Positions 45,890-54,450 of a stretch of DNA of 56,260 bases are shown here, in pieces. The position numbers and the translations under genes were made by a program. The first letter of the stretch is position 1, and each line of letters opens with the position of its first letter. Under the pieces are notes generated by a model, which saw nothing but the letters and a program-made list of their open reading frames with translations, made no database searches and was not told the DNA's origin. The stretch comes from Veillonella sp. VA139. Its GTDB lineage: Bacteria > Bacillota > Negativicutes > Veillonellales > Veillonellaceae. The stretch lies in assembly GCF_003992005.1 (NCBI RefSeq), contig NZ_RQVL01000014.1, positions 1-56,260 on the forward strand, read 5' to 3'.

Positions 45890-46174
45890 TTATTCTTCAA
45901 ACTTTTCCTCAACATTAAAAATCACTTCACAATCGCAACCAGCACCATTTTCTCGCAAAAATTCTATAACCTTTTCAATATCTGCATTTTTATCTTTCAA
46001 AAACTCATTTGTTAAAGAAAAATCGTGATTACAATCTACTGTTTCTGATTTATCATTTAGATAATCAAATAATTCATAAAATAATTTCTTTTCCATCGGT
46101 AAGTTCTCTTCAAATTCTTCCATTTGTTTGACTTGATATTCTTGCAATATTTTTCTCTTCTCAAATTTGTTCAT
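45890..46174 (-). CDS. DUF2695-like protein
   Basis: 94-aa protein: charged helical N terminus, CNHDFSLTNEFLK in the middle, and GAGCDCEVIFNVEEKF at the end, matching the DUF2695 pattern (His/Cys residues that could bind a metal). The family is often found near polymorphic-toxin immunity genes. AGGAGAA lies upstream of the ATG. Confidence 0.65.
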   Translation of the reverse strand: MNKFEKRKILQEYQVKQMEEFEENLPMEKKLFYELFDYLNDKSETVDCNHDFSLTNEFLKDKNADIEKVIEFLRENGAGCDCEVIFNVEEKFEE

Positions 46175-46212
46175 GAGCTTTTCTCCTTTATAAAATTATT
46201 GTTTTAAATCGT

Positions 46213-46644
46213 TTATTTTTGTACGTTATACACCATATCTCCGCTATTCCAAACATACATGATTGCCGACACTGGTCTTTTTCCGTCTTCCCGAAGCCAT
46301 CCTGTATATGTGGTTGTGTTGCCATAATAGCCTTCAATAATGATTTCAAATTCTGAGTCTGTATATTCATCTATAAATTGCTGTAAACCAATAGACTTTC
46401 CATTGAAGCGTCCTTCACCTAAGGTTTTGTTAAATATCAATATATCGCATAGGTCGATATCACATTTTTCAAAACATATTTCACCTGGATACGATCTTTC
46501 TTCACCTTCCACAAATTCATATATTTTATTAACTTGTAACGTCAAAGTTTCGTTGCAATATATGATTTCTTTCACCCTACTATCATGAAGATTGAAAAGA
46601 ATGTTGCTATTTCTATCGCGTATAAACTTCATACTGTTCCTCAT
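46213..46644 (-). CDS. Hypothetical immunity-like protein
   Basis: 143-aa soluble protein, mostly beta-strand by pattern (ILFNLHDSRVKEIIYCNETLTLQV, FEIIIEGYYGNTTTYTGWL), no signal or membrane segment. Start supported by AGGGTGA. No family recognised with confidence; context suggests immunity. Confidence 0.5.
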   Translation of the reverse strand: MRNSMKFIRDRNSNILFNLHDSRVKEIIYCNETLTLQVNKIYEFVEGEERSYPGEICFEKCDIDLCDILIFNKTLGEGRFNGKSIGLQQFIDEYTDSEFEIIIEGYYGNTTTYTGWLREDGKRPVSAIMYVWNSGDMVYNVQK

Positions 46645-46756
46645 AATTTCACCCTAATATATACAGTTATTATACTTTATTTGTCGAATCTTATTGTATT
46701 GGGTTCCAATTTTATTATATAATTAAGCGTTCATTTCATGACTCCAAACTACTTAA

Positions 46757-47080
46757 CTACAATTTTTCTAACTGTTTCAGCTGATCCATTTTTACGTAAA
46801 CTACAGCGATAATAACCACTTCTTTTTCATTTTCATTAATCCAAAAATAAACATAATAGTTTTTTATTCTAATTTTTCTAAATCCTAAGTCTCTCCATGG
46901 TTGTTCATCAATACACTTTATACGATGTGGCATATATTCTAATGCGTACATCTCTGACCTAATTAGTGCAACTAATTCCTTTGCAATACTAGGCTGTTGT
47001 AATCCTGTGGTTATATAATCTCGTATAAGTATAAGATGCTTTTTTGCTTGTTTTGTAATTCTTACCTTATACGTTTCCAT
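46757..47080 (-). CDS. RelE/ParE family toxin
   Basis: 107 aa. The compact RelE/ParE fold is suggested by the N-terminal strand YKVRITKQAKKHLILIRDYI, two helices, then the sheet WRDLGFRKIRIKNYYVYFWINENEKEVVIIAVVY. Such toxins cleave ribosome-bound mRNA (RelE) or poison gyrase (ParE); the strand pattern and the PHRIKC segment do not settle which. Its start shares one base with the stop of the antitoxin gene, typical for a TA operon. Confidence 0.8.
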   Translation of the reverse strand: METYKVRITKQAKKHLILIRDYITTGLQQPSIAKELVALIRSEMYALEYMPHRIKCIDEQPWRDLGFRKIRIKNYYVYFWINENEKEVVIIAVVYVKMDQLKQLEKL

Positions 47081-47382
47081 TATAGACCTCGTTCTAGCTC
47101 TTCAAATACTTCTGCAACAGAATACGTTTCCCCACGTAGTGCCTGCGAGTACCCTGTTTCCATCAAAGTATTAAATGTGCTTTCATCCATATTCTCGTGT
47201 ATTGGTAGCTCTTTAGGTATTGTTAATGGAAACGGAATGCCATTATTTAAAATAATTTGTCTATAAAACATATCAATAGCTGCCGCTCGAGAAATGCCTA
47301 TAGTCTCTAAAATTTGTTCCGCTTGTTGTTTGATATGCTCTTGGATTCTTACATTTACATTACCTGTCTTTGCTAGTGCCAT
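47080..47382 (-). CDS. RelB/DinJ family antitoxin
   Basis: 100 aa from ATG 47382 (AAGGAAGG with 8-base spacing; earlier ATG/GTG codons are too close to it). N-terminal ribbon-helix-helix DNA-binding part NVNVRIQEHIKQQAEQILETIGISRAAAIDMFYRQI (outline, residues 5-42), as in DinJ, then the toxin-binding tail with PKELPIHENMDESTFN. Probably represses its own promoter via the palindrome at 47419-47438. A copy lacking the DNA-binding half lies at 47939-48118. Confidence 0.85.
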   Translation of the reverse strand: MALAKTGNVNVRIQEHIKQQAEQILETIGISRAAAIDMFYRQIILNNGIPFPLTIPKELPIHENMDESTFNTLMETGYSQALRGETYSVAEVFEELERGL

Positions 47383-47418
47383 ATCCATCACCTTCCTTTA
47401 TACATAGTATACATCAAT

Positions 47419-47438
47419 GTGTCGTATATTGCGATACG
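47419..47438. promoter_or_regulatory. Probable operator of the relBE locus
   Basis: GTGTCGT-N5-GCGATAC, an imperfect inverted repeat about 40 bases upstream of relB. The same place before the truncated copy has a perfect version (48155-48173). Confidence 0.5.
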
Positions 47439-47485
47439 ATTTAGCGCATATTTTTCACCACCATAATAATTTGTGTTTATATATA

Positions 47486-47515
47486 TTGACGAGTCTTTCT
47501 AGCGATCATTATAAT
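47486..47515 (+). promoter_or_regulatory. Promoter of the broken TA locus 2
   Basis: TTGACG (47486-47491), 18 bases, TATAAT (47510-47515), matching the boxes of locus 1. Confidence 0.6.
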
Positions 47516-47597
47516 TATATCAATAAATAATTCAGATTTTTTTTCTTATCAACTGATTTCAAATACAATACGTAGAAAAATATTAGGAGGTGTTACT

Positions 47598-47774
47598 ATG
47601 TCCACTTCAAGTATCACTCACAACTTCGTTATATCAAGTCCAGATAGTGTTGAACGTTTTGTTACAGCGTTAGATAAAGCTGAACAGGACCGTATACCAA
47701 ACCAAGTACTTCCCGGACGAGAATTAACTGATTCTAAAGAAATCTTAACTTTAATGTCAAAAAGGGGAAAATGA
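47598..47774 (+). CDS. Small antitoxin-like protein, copy 2 (toxin partner lost)
   Basis: 58-aa intact frame, AGGAGG site, about 85 percent identical by eye to the 42534 protein (e.g. TPDSVERFVTALDKAEQDR becomes SPDSVERFVTALDKAEQDR). Promoter and leader are also preserved, so it may still be expressed as a solitary antitoxin that could neutralise the toxin of locus 1 or an incoming homologue. It overlaps the toxin remnant by two bases. Confidence 0.7.
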   Translation: MSTSSITHNFVISSPDSVERFVTALDKAEQDRIPNQVLPGRELTDSKEILTLMSKRGK

Positions 47775-47895
47775 GGACAACAAGTTTATTTTAGGTTTCT
47801 ATATACAAAATCATTTCAACCCATTTAATACTCGTGTTACAAACTCCTATAACAACAAGCCCCATACACTACATCAACTTTTAAAATTTATATAA
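47773..47895 (+). pseudogene. GNAT toxin remnant
   Basis: Forty codons plus stop, matching the last 40 residues of the 42712 toxin (EDNKFILGFYIQNHFNPFNTR and on to TLHQLLKFI). The first 160 codons are deleted cleanly, joining the antitoxin stop to the C-terminal piece. No start codon in frame with a ribosome site, so not a functional toxin. Confidence 0.8.
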
Positions 47896-47904
47896 TTTGC
47901 AATA

Positions 47905-47955
47905 AAAAGCGACAGATCTCCGAAATACAATATGTAAATCAGTCTGTCGCTTTTT
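47905..47955 (+). terminator. Terminator of TA locus 2
   Basis: Same AAAAAGCGACAG/CTGTCGCTTTTT stem as at 43329-43380. Its right arm lies in the 3' end of the truncated RelB gene on the other strand. Confidence 0.8.
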
Positions 47956-48118
47956 CTAGCTCTTCAAATACTTCTGCAGCAGAATACGTTTCCCCTCGTA
48001 CTGCCTGTAAGTACCCTATTTCCATCAAAGCATTAAATGTACTTTCATCCATATTCTCATGTATTGGTAACTCTTTAGGTATTGCCAATAGGAACGGAAT
48101 GTCATTTTCTAGTGCCAT
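47939..48118 (-). CDS. Truncated RelB-like antitoxin without DNA-binding domain
   Basis: 59 aa from ATG 48118. After MALEN it jumps straight to DIPFLLAIPKELPIHENMDEST, so the whole ribbon-helix-helix (about 41 residues of the 47080-47382 protein) is deleted in frame while the toxin-binding tail, ribosome site and operator are kept. No RelE gene follows. It may be a relic or a free toxin-binding peptide. Confidence 0.6.
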   Translation of the reverse strand: MALENDIPFLLAIPKELPIHENMDESTFNALMEIGYLQAVRGETYSAAEVFEELEKATD

Positions 48119-48154
48119 ATCCATCACCTTCCTTTATACATAGTATACATCAAT

Positions 48155-48173
48155 GTGTCGTATATTACGACAC
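48155..48173. promoter_or_regulatory. Operator-like perfect palindrome before truncated RelB
   Basis: GTGTCGT-ATATT-ACGACAC, perfect 7-bp arms. The relB copy behind it cannot bind DNA, so any binding would come from the intact RelB. Confidence 0.5.
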
Positions 48174-48255
48174 ATTTTAGCATACAGTTTGTATGTTATA
48201 TAAAAGACCCCCAGTACCGCCATATCTATTTATTCACTTTCTTAGAAAAGTAAAA

Positions 48256-48306
48256 AAACGTCACATACTTTCATCCTATAACAAACTATGAAAGTATATG
48301 ACGTTT
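48256..48306 (-). terminator. Terminator after BASS transporter gene
   Basis: AAACGTCA-ATACTTTCA pairs with TGAAAGTAT-TGACGTTT (48256-48306), one mismatch, with a run of Us on the minus strand. Confidence 0.85.
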
Positions 48307-48362
48307 CTACTAAATATTTAATTATCTAATGCGTTACTACCCAAAGTACCTTAACTTTCAAA

Positions 48363-49301
48363 TTAGTCTGTGCTTTTAGAATCATTGCGACGGCAAATGC
48401 CTGCAAAGATGGATCCTGTAAAGTTATGGATAATGGAGAACACGGCGCCTGCTACGGCTGCTTGTGGTGTAAAGTGTTTCAACGCCAAGCTAGCTGCTAA
48501 GGCAGAGTTTTGCATCGCCACTTCGATTTGCATAGCACGACGATCTGGTACGGTGGAACCAAATAGACGACAAATGAAATATGTCACTACATAACCGCTC
48601 ACGTTTTGCACTAAGCATGCTAAGAAAATCATCACACCATGCGCTAATATATTATCACGGCTAACAGCAGTGACCCCAGCTAGGATAATTAATACAGCTA
48701 CGGCACCCACGGTTGGCAAGACTGCTTTCACAGGTTCAATGCGAGAGCCGATAAAATAGTTCACAATAATGCCCAATGCAATTGGCACGGCAATGATTTT
48801 CACGATGGACATGAACATCGGCCAGAATGCAATATCTACGGTTTGTCCTGCATATAACACGATAAAGAGCGGTGTTAACACTGGTGCCAATAACGTGGAT
48901 ACTGTCGTCGCAGATACGGACAATGGCACATTGCCATTTGCCAAGAATGTCATTACATTGGATGCGGTGCCACCTGGGGAAGCTCCTAATAAAATAAATC
49001 CTAGGGCAATTTCAGGTGGGAATCCAAATAAGTTACCCACTAACCAACCTGCTAGTGGCATCCACAAGAATTGAATCAAGGACACTAAGATCACTTGCCA
49101 CGGTTGTTTAAATACGTCTAAGAATACTTTCCCTGTTAATGTTAAGCCCATACTGAACATAACTAATTGTAACAAAGGAACTGTTTGTTTCGCTGCGCCC
49201 ATGAATACTTTTGGCACTAAGAATGCGATGACCGCTACAGCCAACACAATCCATGCCAGGTAATCATTGAACAGGCGATTAATACTACGAATAAAATTCA
49301 T
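48363..49301 (-). CDS. Bile acid:sodium symporter (BASS) family transporter
   Basis: 312-aa membrane protein with about 9-10 helices. BASS/ASBT motifs: MFSMGLTL in TM2, ILLGASPGGTASNVMTFLANG (the first crossover region), and EVAMQNSALAASLALKHF (second crossover). Bacterial members import or export pantoate, ketopantoate, bile acids or other organic acids with sodium; the substrate here is unknown. Monocistronic. Confidence 0.88.
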   Translation of the reverse strand: MNFIRSINRLFNDYLAWIVLAVAVIAFLVPKVFMGAAKQTVPLLQLVMFSMGLTLTGKVFLDVFKQPWQVILVSLIQFLWMPLAGWLVGNLFGFPPEIALGFILLGASPGGTASNVMTFLANGNVPLSVSATTVSTLLAPVLTPLFIVLYAGQTVDIAFWPMFMSIVKIIAVPIALGIIVNYFIGSRIEPVKAVLPTVGAVAVLIILAGVTAVSRDNILAHGVMIFLACLVQNVSGYVVTYFICRLFGSTVPDRRAMQIEVAMQNSALAASLALKHFTPQAAVAGAVFSIIHNFTGSIFAGICRRNDSKSTD

Positions 49302-49541
49302 ATGTAACCTACTTTCTATAAAACATGAGAACTTTTCAATTATAACAAATCTTTTGCTCTAATGAAAGGGATTTATCTTAAATTTATAGTATATTTGTCC
49401 TTTTATGTATTACAACTATTTGCTGTGATGTGCATCGTATAGTTTTCGTCCCACTCTCACGAGCATAACTAGACTCCGTTATTGTATATCCAGAAATGTT
49501 AGCTACTTAATTATATAACGAAATTTTACTTCAAAACAAAA
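49302..49541. other. Intergenic region, upstream of BASS gene
   Basis: About 240 bases with AT-rich promoter-like sequence on the minus strand and no gene or repeat that I can support; it ends at the cupin-gene terminator. Confidence 0.4.
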
Positions 49542-49612
49542 AAGAAACATAAGTGGGGCAAACTCCTAACATCAACATTAGATGCCTAGATTCCTCATCA
49601 CTTATGTTTCTT
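49542..49612 (-). terminator. Long-loop terminator after cupin gene
   Basis: Perfect 14-bp stem AAGAAACATAAGTG (49542-49555) with CACTTATGTTTCTT (49599-49612), 43-base loop, U-run on the minus strand. The long loop is unusual and has its own small inverted repeats. Confidence 0.7.
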
Positions 49613-49644
49613 ACTTGTGAGACAGTTGTATCTAAACTGATTGA

Positions 49645-50085
49645 CTAGCTATTCAAAAATGCACTAATCGCCGGATTTTTTATCATCTCAGCTTGTTCTT
49701 CTGGCGTAATGACTTGCACCTTATCTCGGTCCACATTGACTAAGCACAAAAACCCTAAATAGTCTCCTTGGTTCGCACGGAATTGGTGTGCCATCAATTT
49801 AGGAATTTCAATCATATCCCCTTCTTGTACGTTTTCCACGGTGTCGCCAAGCAAACATTGGCCCTTTCCACGGAAGATCATGACCATATGCGTATGCTCA
49901 TGGCGTTCCATAGTACTGTAACCACCTGGTTGCACTTCAAAATAACGGAACTGACATGGAATATCCCAAGCCCCATCGAAAAGAACTTGACGGGTCACAT
50001 CTTTAAATGGGCTATTATCTTGCTTGTACACCAAGGTATCTACACCATCCCAAGTATATTCTTTTTGATTAAACTTGCGTATCAT
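49645..50085 (-). CDS. Cupin-domain protein
   Basis: 146-aa single-domain cupin. Motif 1 is STMERHEHTHMVMIFRGKG with two or three metal-ligand histidines and a glutamate; motif 2 GDMIEIPKLMAHQFRA. Probably a small metal-binding enzyme or sensor of the cytoplasm; substrate unknown. Separated from the upstream HMA gene by a terminator at about 50098-50131, so transcribed separately. Confidence 0.82.
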   Translation of the reverse strand: MIRKFNQKEYTWDGVDTLVYKQDNSPFKDVTRQVLFDGAWDIPCQFRYFEVQPGGYSTMERHEHTHMVMIFRGKGQCLLGDTVENVQEGDMIEIPKLMAHQFRANQGDYLGFLCLVNVDRDKVQVITPEEQAEMIKNPAISAFLNS

Positions 50086-50097
50086 ACTAACTCCTAT

Positions 50098-50132
50098 AAA
50101 AGGGCCATCTTGGAATCAATCCAGATAGCCCC
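50098..50132 (-). terminator. Terminator after HMA gene
   Basis: GGGC-ATCT-GG with CC-AGAT-GCCC (50102-50131), two mismatches, and a U-run on the minus strand. Confidence 0.75.
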
Positions 50133-50178
50133 TCCTTGTATTCTAATATATACCCGGCATATCACCAGATAGTACGCC

Positions 50179-50484
50179 TTATTTGAATATTTTCTTAATA
50201 GCTCCCAAAATGCCGCCATGTTCATGCACATAGTCTTTTACAGATTCTACTTCAAAACCTGTTTCGTCAATAGCTGCACGAATCGCCAGTTCCTCAATTT
50301 TTGTGTGGTCAAAACGAATACGCACTTCTTTTGTTTTCAAATCTACAGTGGATTCTAATACACCTGGTAAACCACGAACCGCACCATTTACCGTATTTTC
50401 ACAATTCACACACATCATACTCGGCACATGAAATAATTTTGTAGTCACATTACCTGTGCTACCACAACCGCAATCTTTACACAT
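50179..50484 (-). CDS. Heavy-metal-associated (HMA) domain protein
   Basis: 101-aa CopZ-like protein: N-terminal MCKDCGCG (cysteine cluster), then the HMA fold with CxxC metal site in PSMMCVNCENTVNGAV, and a positively charged tail (GAIKKIFK). It probably binds copper or another soft metal. It begins 8 bases after tatA, in the order zwf-pgl-tatA-HMA, and seems part of that transcript. Confidence 0.82.
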   Translation of the reverse strand: MCKDCGCGSTGNVTTKLFHVPSMMCVNCENTVNGAVRGLPGVLESTVDLKTKEVRIRFDHTKIEELAIRAAIDETGFEVESVKDYVHEHGGILGAIKKIFK

Positions 50485-50492
50485 AGTTCCTC

Positions 50493-50717
50493 CTAATTAT
50501 TTTGCTTATGACTATTAGTAGCACCAGCTTCTACATCAATTGTTTCTGCCTTAGCAGGCTCTTCTTTAGCTACTTTTTTATCACCACTAACAGCATCTTT
50601 AAATTCATTAATACCTTTACCGATGGCCTTACCAATTTCAGGTAATTTTTTAGGGCCAAAGATAACAAGAGCAATAATTAAAATAAGAAATAACTCTTGT
50701 GTGCCAAAATTAAACAT
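50493..50717 (-). CDS. tatA: Twin-arginine translocase subunit TatA/E
   Basis: 74 aa from ATG 50717 (GAGGTGA upstream). One N-terminal helix ([14 protein letters not shown]), the hinge GPKKLPEIG, an amphipathic helix ([14 protein letters not shown]) and a charged tail: the TatA family layout. TatC is not in the window. Longer frame to 50738 has no ribosome site. Confidence 0.9.
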   Translation of the reverse strand: MFNFGTQELFLILIIALVIFGPKKLPEIGKAIGKGINEFKDAVSGDKKVAKEEPAKAETIDVEAGATNSHKQNN

Positions 50718-50743
50718 ACGTATCACCTCGCATTTCACATCAA

Positions 50744-51493
50744 CTAGTTCTTATAAGCTGCCTCATCTACATACCATTCCACTGGATCGTGGGTAAGCAC
50801 GGCACCTGGTAAACAATGGTCCACTCGATCTTCCCAAGAATATTCTTCATATTCCTTACGTTGGCGAAGCACGCGAGCTAAGGCCGCCTCTTTAGAAGCA
50901 CCTACTACCGTGAACCACACAGATTTCGCATTCACTAGCATTGGGAATGTCAATGTCACACGTTCCCATACTTTGCCGTCTTTTACTGCCACTACCATAC
51001 GATCACGTTCATACAAAGCTTCAGATTTAGGGAATAGGGACGCTGTATGTCCATCATCACCTAAGCCTAGCAAGACTAAATCTATGGATTCCTTTTCTGT
51101 ACGCTTCAAGACCATTTTTACTTCTTGTTCATATTTATCTGCTGCTTCCTCCACAGTACCATTATTCGTTGGTACTGGATAATAGTGAGCAGCTCCCATA
51201 ATATTTCCAAATAAGCGATCTTTTGCACGGCCAAAATTATTATCTGGATTCGACTGTGGTACAAATCGTTCATCTACCCAAAGGAAGAAAATATGCTCCC
51301 AATCGATACGATTTGTATACTCATCAGAATCAAGCAAAGAAAACAATGCATTGGGTGTAGTCCCTCCAGATACAGCCACCACACAAGCTCCTGTTTCTGC
51401 AATACATGCATTGGTATAGTTTAAAAATCGATCGGCCACTGCTTTCGCCACGTCATCTCCTGTAGGAAATGCATGAATTATATCTCTCGCCAC
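50744..51493 (-). CDS. pgl: 6-Phosphogluconolactonase
   Basis: About 249 aa, SOL/NagB-type lactonase hydrolysing 6-phosphogluconolactone. Motifs: [45 protein letters not shown]. Start is GTG 51493 (GGAGG nine bases upstream) or TTG 51499; no ATG fits. It overlaps the end of zwf by 16-22 bases, so the two enzymes of the oxidative pentose phosphate entry are coupled. Confidence 0.92.
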   Translation of the reverse strand: MARDIIHAFPTGDDVAKAVADRFLNYTNACIAETGACVVAVSGGTTPNALFSLLDSDEYTNRIDWEHIFFLWVDERFVPQSNPDNNFGRAKDRLFGNIMGAAHYYPVPTNNGTVEEAADKYEQEVKMVLKRTEKESIDLVLLGLGDDGHTASLFPKSEALYERDRMVVAVKDGKVWERVTLTFPMLVNAKSVWFTVVGASKEAALARVLRQRKEYEEYSWEDRVDHCLPGAVLTHDPVEWYVDEAAYKN

Positions 51494-53001
51494 GACCAAG
51501 ATCCTCCTTCTAATAACTCTTCTGCCTCTTTTGGTCCCTCACTAAAAGCTGGGTAGAAACATAACGGTGTTTCTTCATCATTTCGTTCCCATGCTTCAAT
51601 CAACGGCTTAAATAAGCGCCAAGATTTTTCTACCGCATCGTTGCGAACGAATAGTGTTTGGTCTCCTAATAAACCATCTAAAATCAATCTTTCATAGGCA
51701 TCTGGAATGTCTGCTAATTCCTTAGAATTACTATAGGAAAAATCCATTTCTAGGGTGTTGACACTCAGCTTAGATCCTGGAGATTTTACCTCTAAAGACA
51801 ATCCCATGCCTTCATTCGGCTGCATACGAAGAACCAATACGTTTTGGTTAAAGTCTTTCGCATGGAACGGTTTAAAGATGGAGTGCGGAATTGGTTTGAA
51901 AGTTATGGCAATTTCGCTAGATTTCTTCGGCAATCGTTTTCCTGTGCGAAGATAGAACGGCACATCACGCCATCTCCAGTTATCGATGAATAATTTTAAT
52001 GCCACATAGGTTTCTGTCGTTGATGTAGGTGGCACATTTTCTTCCTTCCGATACTCTGGGGCTGGACGTTCTGTATTACCAGAATCTGCATATTGACCAC
52101 GCACTGCAATATGGCCTAATTTTTGACGATGTAAACTGCGAATAGAGGAAATCAATTTAGCAATTTCATCACGGTAATCATCGGCATTAAAACTAGCAGG
52201 TGGTTCCATGGCAATCAAAGATAATACTTGAATCATATGGTTTTGCACCATATCACGCAAGGCGCCTGCCCCATCATAATAGCCTGCACGTTTTTCTACA
52301 CCTAGCTCTTCCGCTACGGTAATTTCTACACGCTCAATATATTTGCGATTCCAAAGCGGTTCAAATATAGCATTGGCGAAACGAAGCATTAAAATATTCT
52401 GTACCGTTTCTTTCCCTAAATAATGATCGATACGATAGGTTTGCTCTTCCGTAATATATTGTTTCAAGGATTCATCTAATGCGATAGCACTTTCTAAATC
52501 ATGTCCAAATGGTTTTTCAATGATGACACGGGACCAAGAACCTACTTCTTCTAGTAGCTTTGCCCCATGTAATTCTCGAACGATTGGCTCAAATAACTCT
52601 GGTGGCATGGCTAGATAAAATAGTGCATTACCACCTGTACAATGAGCATCTGCCACACGCTCTAACTCTTCGCGCAACGCTACATACGTAGACGGCTCTG
52701 TATATTGACCAGATACATAAGAAAAGCGTTCAATAAATGCTTGTTCTTCTGCATTTGGTTCACGGTCACCTAAGATGGATGCTTTCACTTGTTCACGAAA
52801 TTCATCGTGGCTCATCGCTGTCCGCGCTACGCCCACTACGGCTATCTTTGGTGAAAGTAAACCGCGTTGAAACAAGGAATAAATAGCTGGCAACAATTTA
52901 CGTTTTGTCAGGTCTCCGGAGGCCCCAAAGATAACAATGGCACCTGCCCCCGGTGTATGTTCAATACATAATTCTTCTTTTACATTATAGGACACATTCA
53001 T
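51478..53001 (-). CDS. zwf: Glucose-6-phosphate 1-dehydrogenase
   Basis: 507-aa enzyme. NADP-binding [13 protein letters not shown] at the N terminus, active-site [13 protein letters not shown] near residue 195, and EKPFGHD. Full length. GAGGAG precedes the ATG. Heads the zwf-pgl-tatA-HMA set. No gnd (6-phosphogluconate dehydrogenase) is in the window. Confidence 0.96.
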   Translation of the reverse strand: MNVSYNVKEELCIEHTPGAGAIVIFGASGDLTKRKLLPAIYSLFQRGLLSPKIAVVGVARTAMSHDEFREQVKASILGDREPNAEEQAFIERFSYVSGQYTEPSTYVALREELERVADAHCTGGNALFYLAMPPELFEPIVRELHGAKLLEEVGSWSRVIIEKPFGHDLESAIALDESLKQYITEEQTYRIDHYLGKETVQNILMLRFANAIFEPLWNRKYIERVEITVAEELGVEKRAGYYDGAGALRDMVQNHMIQVLSLIAMEPPASFNADDYRDEIAKLISSIRSLHRQKLGHIAVRGQYADSGNTERPAPEYRKEENVPPTSTTETYVALKLFIDNWRWRDVPFYLRTGKRLPKKSSEIAITFKPIPHSIFKPFHAKDFNQNVLVLRMQPNEGMGLSLEVKSPGSKLSVNTLEMDFSYSNSKELADIPDAYERLILDGLLGDQTLFVRNDAVEKSWRLFKPLIEAWERNDEETPLCFYPAFSEGPKEAEELLEGGSWSWREI

Positions 53002-53096
53002 GGTGAATCTCCTCTTACATCATTTCCTAACGGAAATACTAATACTGTATCTTTTATTATAGCACATACACAGTCCTTGACAATGGTTATCGACCT

Positions 53097-53125
53097 TTGA
53101 CTTTTTCATTTTCATAGGGTATAAT
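53097..53125 (+). promoter_or_regulatory. Promoter for rpsD
   Basis: TTGACT (53097-53102), 17 bases, TATAAT (53120-53125). A 50-base leader follows; in other bacteria S4 represses its own mRNA through the leader. Confidence 0.75.
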
Positions 53126-53176
53126 AATTAAGCACAATTTGTGCAAAGTTTTATTAATCTATGAGGTGATAATCAC

Positions 53177-53764
53177 ATGGCAACGAGAAGAGAAGCACGA
53201 TTTAAGTTATGCCGTCGCTTCGGTGTGAACGTTTTCGGTCACGCGAAGGCTTTAAAACGTGTAAAAAAAGACCAACGTCAAAAGAAAATGTCTGAGTATG
53301 GTCTTCAATTATTAGAAAAACAAAAAGTTAAAGCATACTACAACTTGCTAGAACGCCAGTTCGTACGCTATTACGATAAAGCGAAAAAAATGCACGGTGT
53401 TACAGGCCAAAACATGTTGAAATTGTTGGAATGCCGTTTGGACAACCTTGTATATCGCATTGGCTTCGGTAACTCCATTCGTCAAGCACGTCAAATGGTA
53501 AACCATGGCCACATCCTTGTTAACGGCAAACGCGTTGACATCCCTTCCTACCAATGTAAAGTTGGCGATGTAATCGAGCTTCGTGAAGCTAGCCGTGACA
53601 ACGAAATGTTCAAAGTGAACTTCCAAGAACTTCGTTCTTTCGAACTTCCTTACATCGAAAAAAATCTTGACGCTTTCCAAGGCACATTAACTCGCCTTCC
53701 TGAACGTGAAGAACTTCCTATCGAAGTAAACGAGACACTAATCGTCGAATTGTACTCCAAATAA
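53177..53764 (+). CDS. rpsD: 30S ribosomal protein S4, stand-alone gene
   Basis: 195-aa S4 with the S4 RNA-binding domain around residues 87-150 ([33 protein letters not shown]). The N terminus [20 protein letters not shown] lacks the zinc-ligand cysteines of the standard form (CxxC...CxxxxxC), so it is the cysteine-poor type. Gene is monocistronic with a strong promoter and terminator, away from rpsK-rpoA, as for rpsD of Bacillus or for zinc-independent S4 paralogues. Confidence 0.93.
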   Translation: MATRREARFKLCRRFGVNVFGHAKALKRVKKDQRQKKMSEYGLQLLEKQKVKAYYNLLERQFVRYYDKAKKMHGVTGQNMLKLLECRLDNLVYRIGFGNSIRQARQMVNHGHILVNGKRVDIPSYQCKVGDVIELREASRDNEMFKVNFQELRSFELPYIEKNLDAFQGTLTRLPEREELPIEVNETLIVELYSK

Positions 53765-53776
53765 TAGGATACTACA

Positions 53777-53807
53777 GCAACCAATCTTCGGATTGGTTGC
53801 TTTTTTT
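53777..53807 (+). terminator. Terminator after rpsD
   Basis: 10-bp stem GCAACCAATC/GATTGGTTGC closed by a TTCG tetraloop, then seven Ts. Confidence 0.95.
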
Positions 53808-53890
53808 ATGCCTAAATAGTTGAAATTATTATAGGTAGTTTATATAATGAAAGTATCTATCATTTATTATGTGTTAAGCGAGGTGCGATT

Positions 53891-54439
53891 ATGAAAAAAC
53901 TGTTTCTTCTACTAGTGATTTTTTCGCTCGTTACAGCATCAGCATTTGCCGTTTCATTAGACGAGTTGAGAAATTCACCTGAAAGATATAAACTAGTCCA
54001 AGCTAATTCATTAGGTGAAGAGTATATCGATATTAATTCAATAAGTGTAATGAGATATAATCCGCCTTACTATACTATTAACGCAACCACTTATATTGTT
54101 GCTTATGACAAAACTGTAATAATGCAACTTGATAACATTTTCTTTTATAATTACAATCAATCTGTAAATTCTTTAGTAAAAAAATTTATTACACCTGAAG
54201 AAGTAACCGCTCGTATAAAAAAAGACACAGGTATAAAATCCCAAATTAAAGGTGCTGCAGTTTTCAATTATGATGGAAGTATCCAAGAAACTTATCACCA
54301 ATATAATTTATCTAACTCAATGTACATCCCTTTAAAAGCCGATGATATCTTCTTACCTTCGTACATGTCAGCATTATATAGTTTTTACAAATCTTACAAC
54401 ATGTATTTTAATCCACCTTCTAAAGGTCAGTTATTTTAA
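53891..54439 (+). CDS. Exported protein of unknown function
   Basis: 182-aa protein with a Sec signal peptide (MKKLFLLLVIFSLVTASAFA). The mature part reads KLVQANSLGEEYIDINSISVMRYNPPYY, typical of short periplasmic or surface proteins, with Tyr/Asn-rich strands. GAGGTG precedes the ATG. I do not recognise a family. It ends 11 bases before the YnfA gene and may share its transcript. Confidence 0.75.
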   Translation: MKKLFLLLVIFSLVTASAFAVSLDELRNSPERYKLVQANSLGEEYIDINSISVMRYNPPYYTINATTYIVAYDKTVIMQLDNIFFYNYNQSVNSLVKKFITPEEVTARIKKDTGIKSQIKGAAVFNYDGSIQETYHQYNLSNSMYIPLKADDIFLPSYMSALYSFYKSYNMYFNPPSKGQLF

Positions 54440-54450
54440 AGGTAACCACT

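Noticed and set aside
46188-46370. 60-codon minus-strand frame overlapping 46213-46644
   Set aside because: Lies inside the better supported 143-aa gene in another frame and has no ribosome site.
37172-48200. Prophage or integrative element
   Set aside because: No integrase, capsid, portal, terminase or relaxase gene and no tRNA or direct-repeat boundary was seen.
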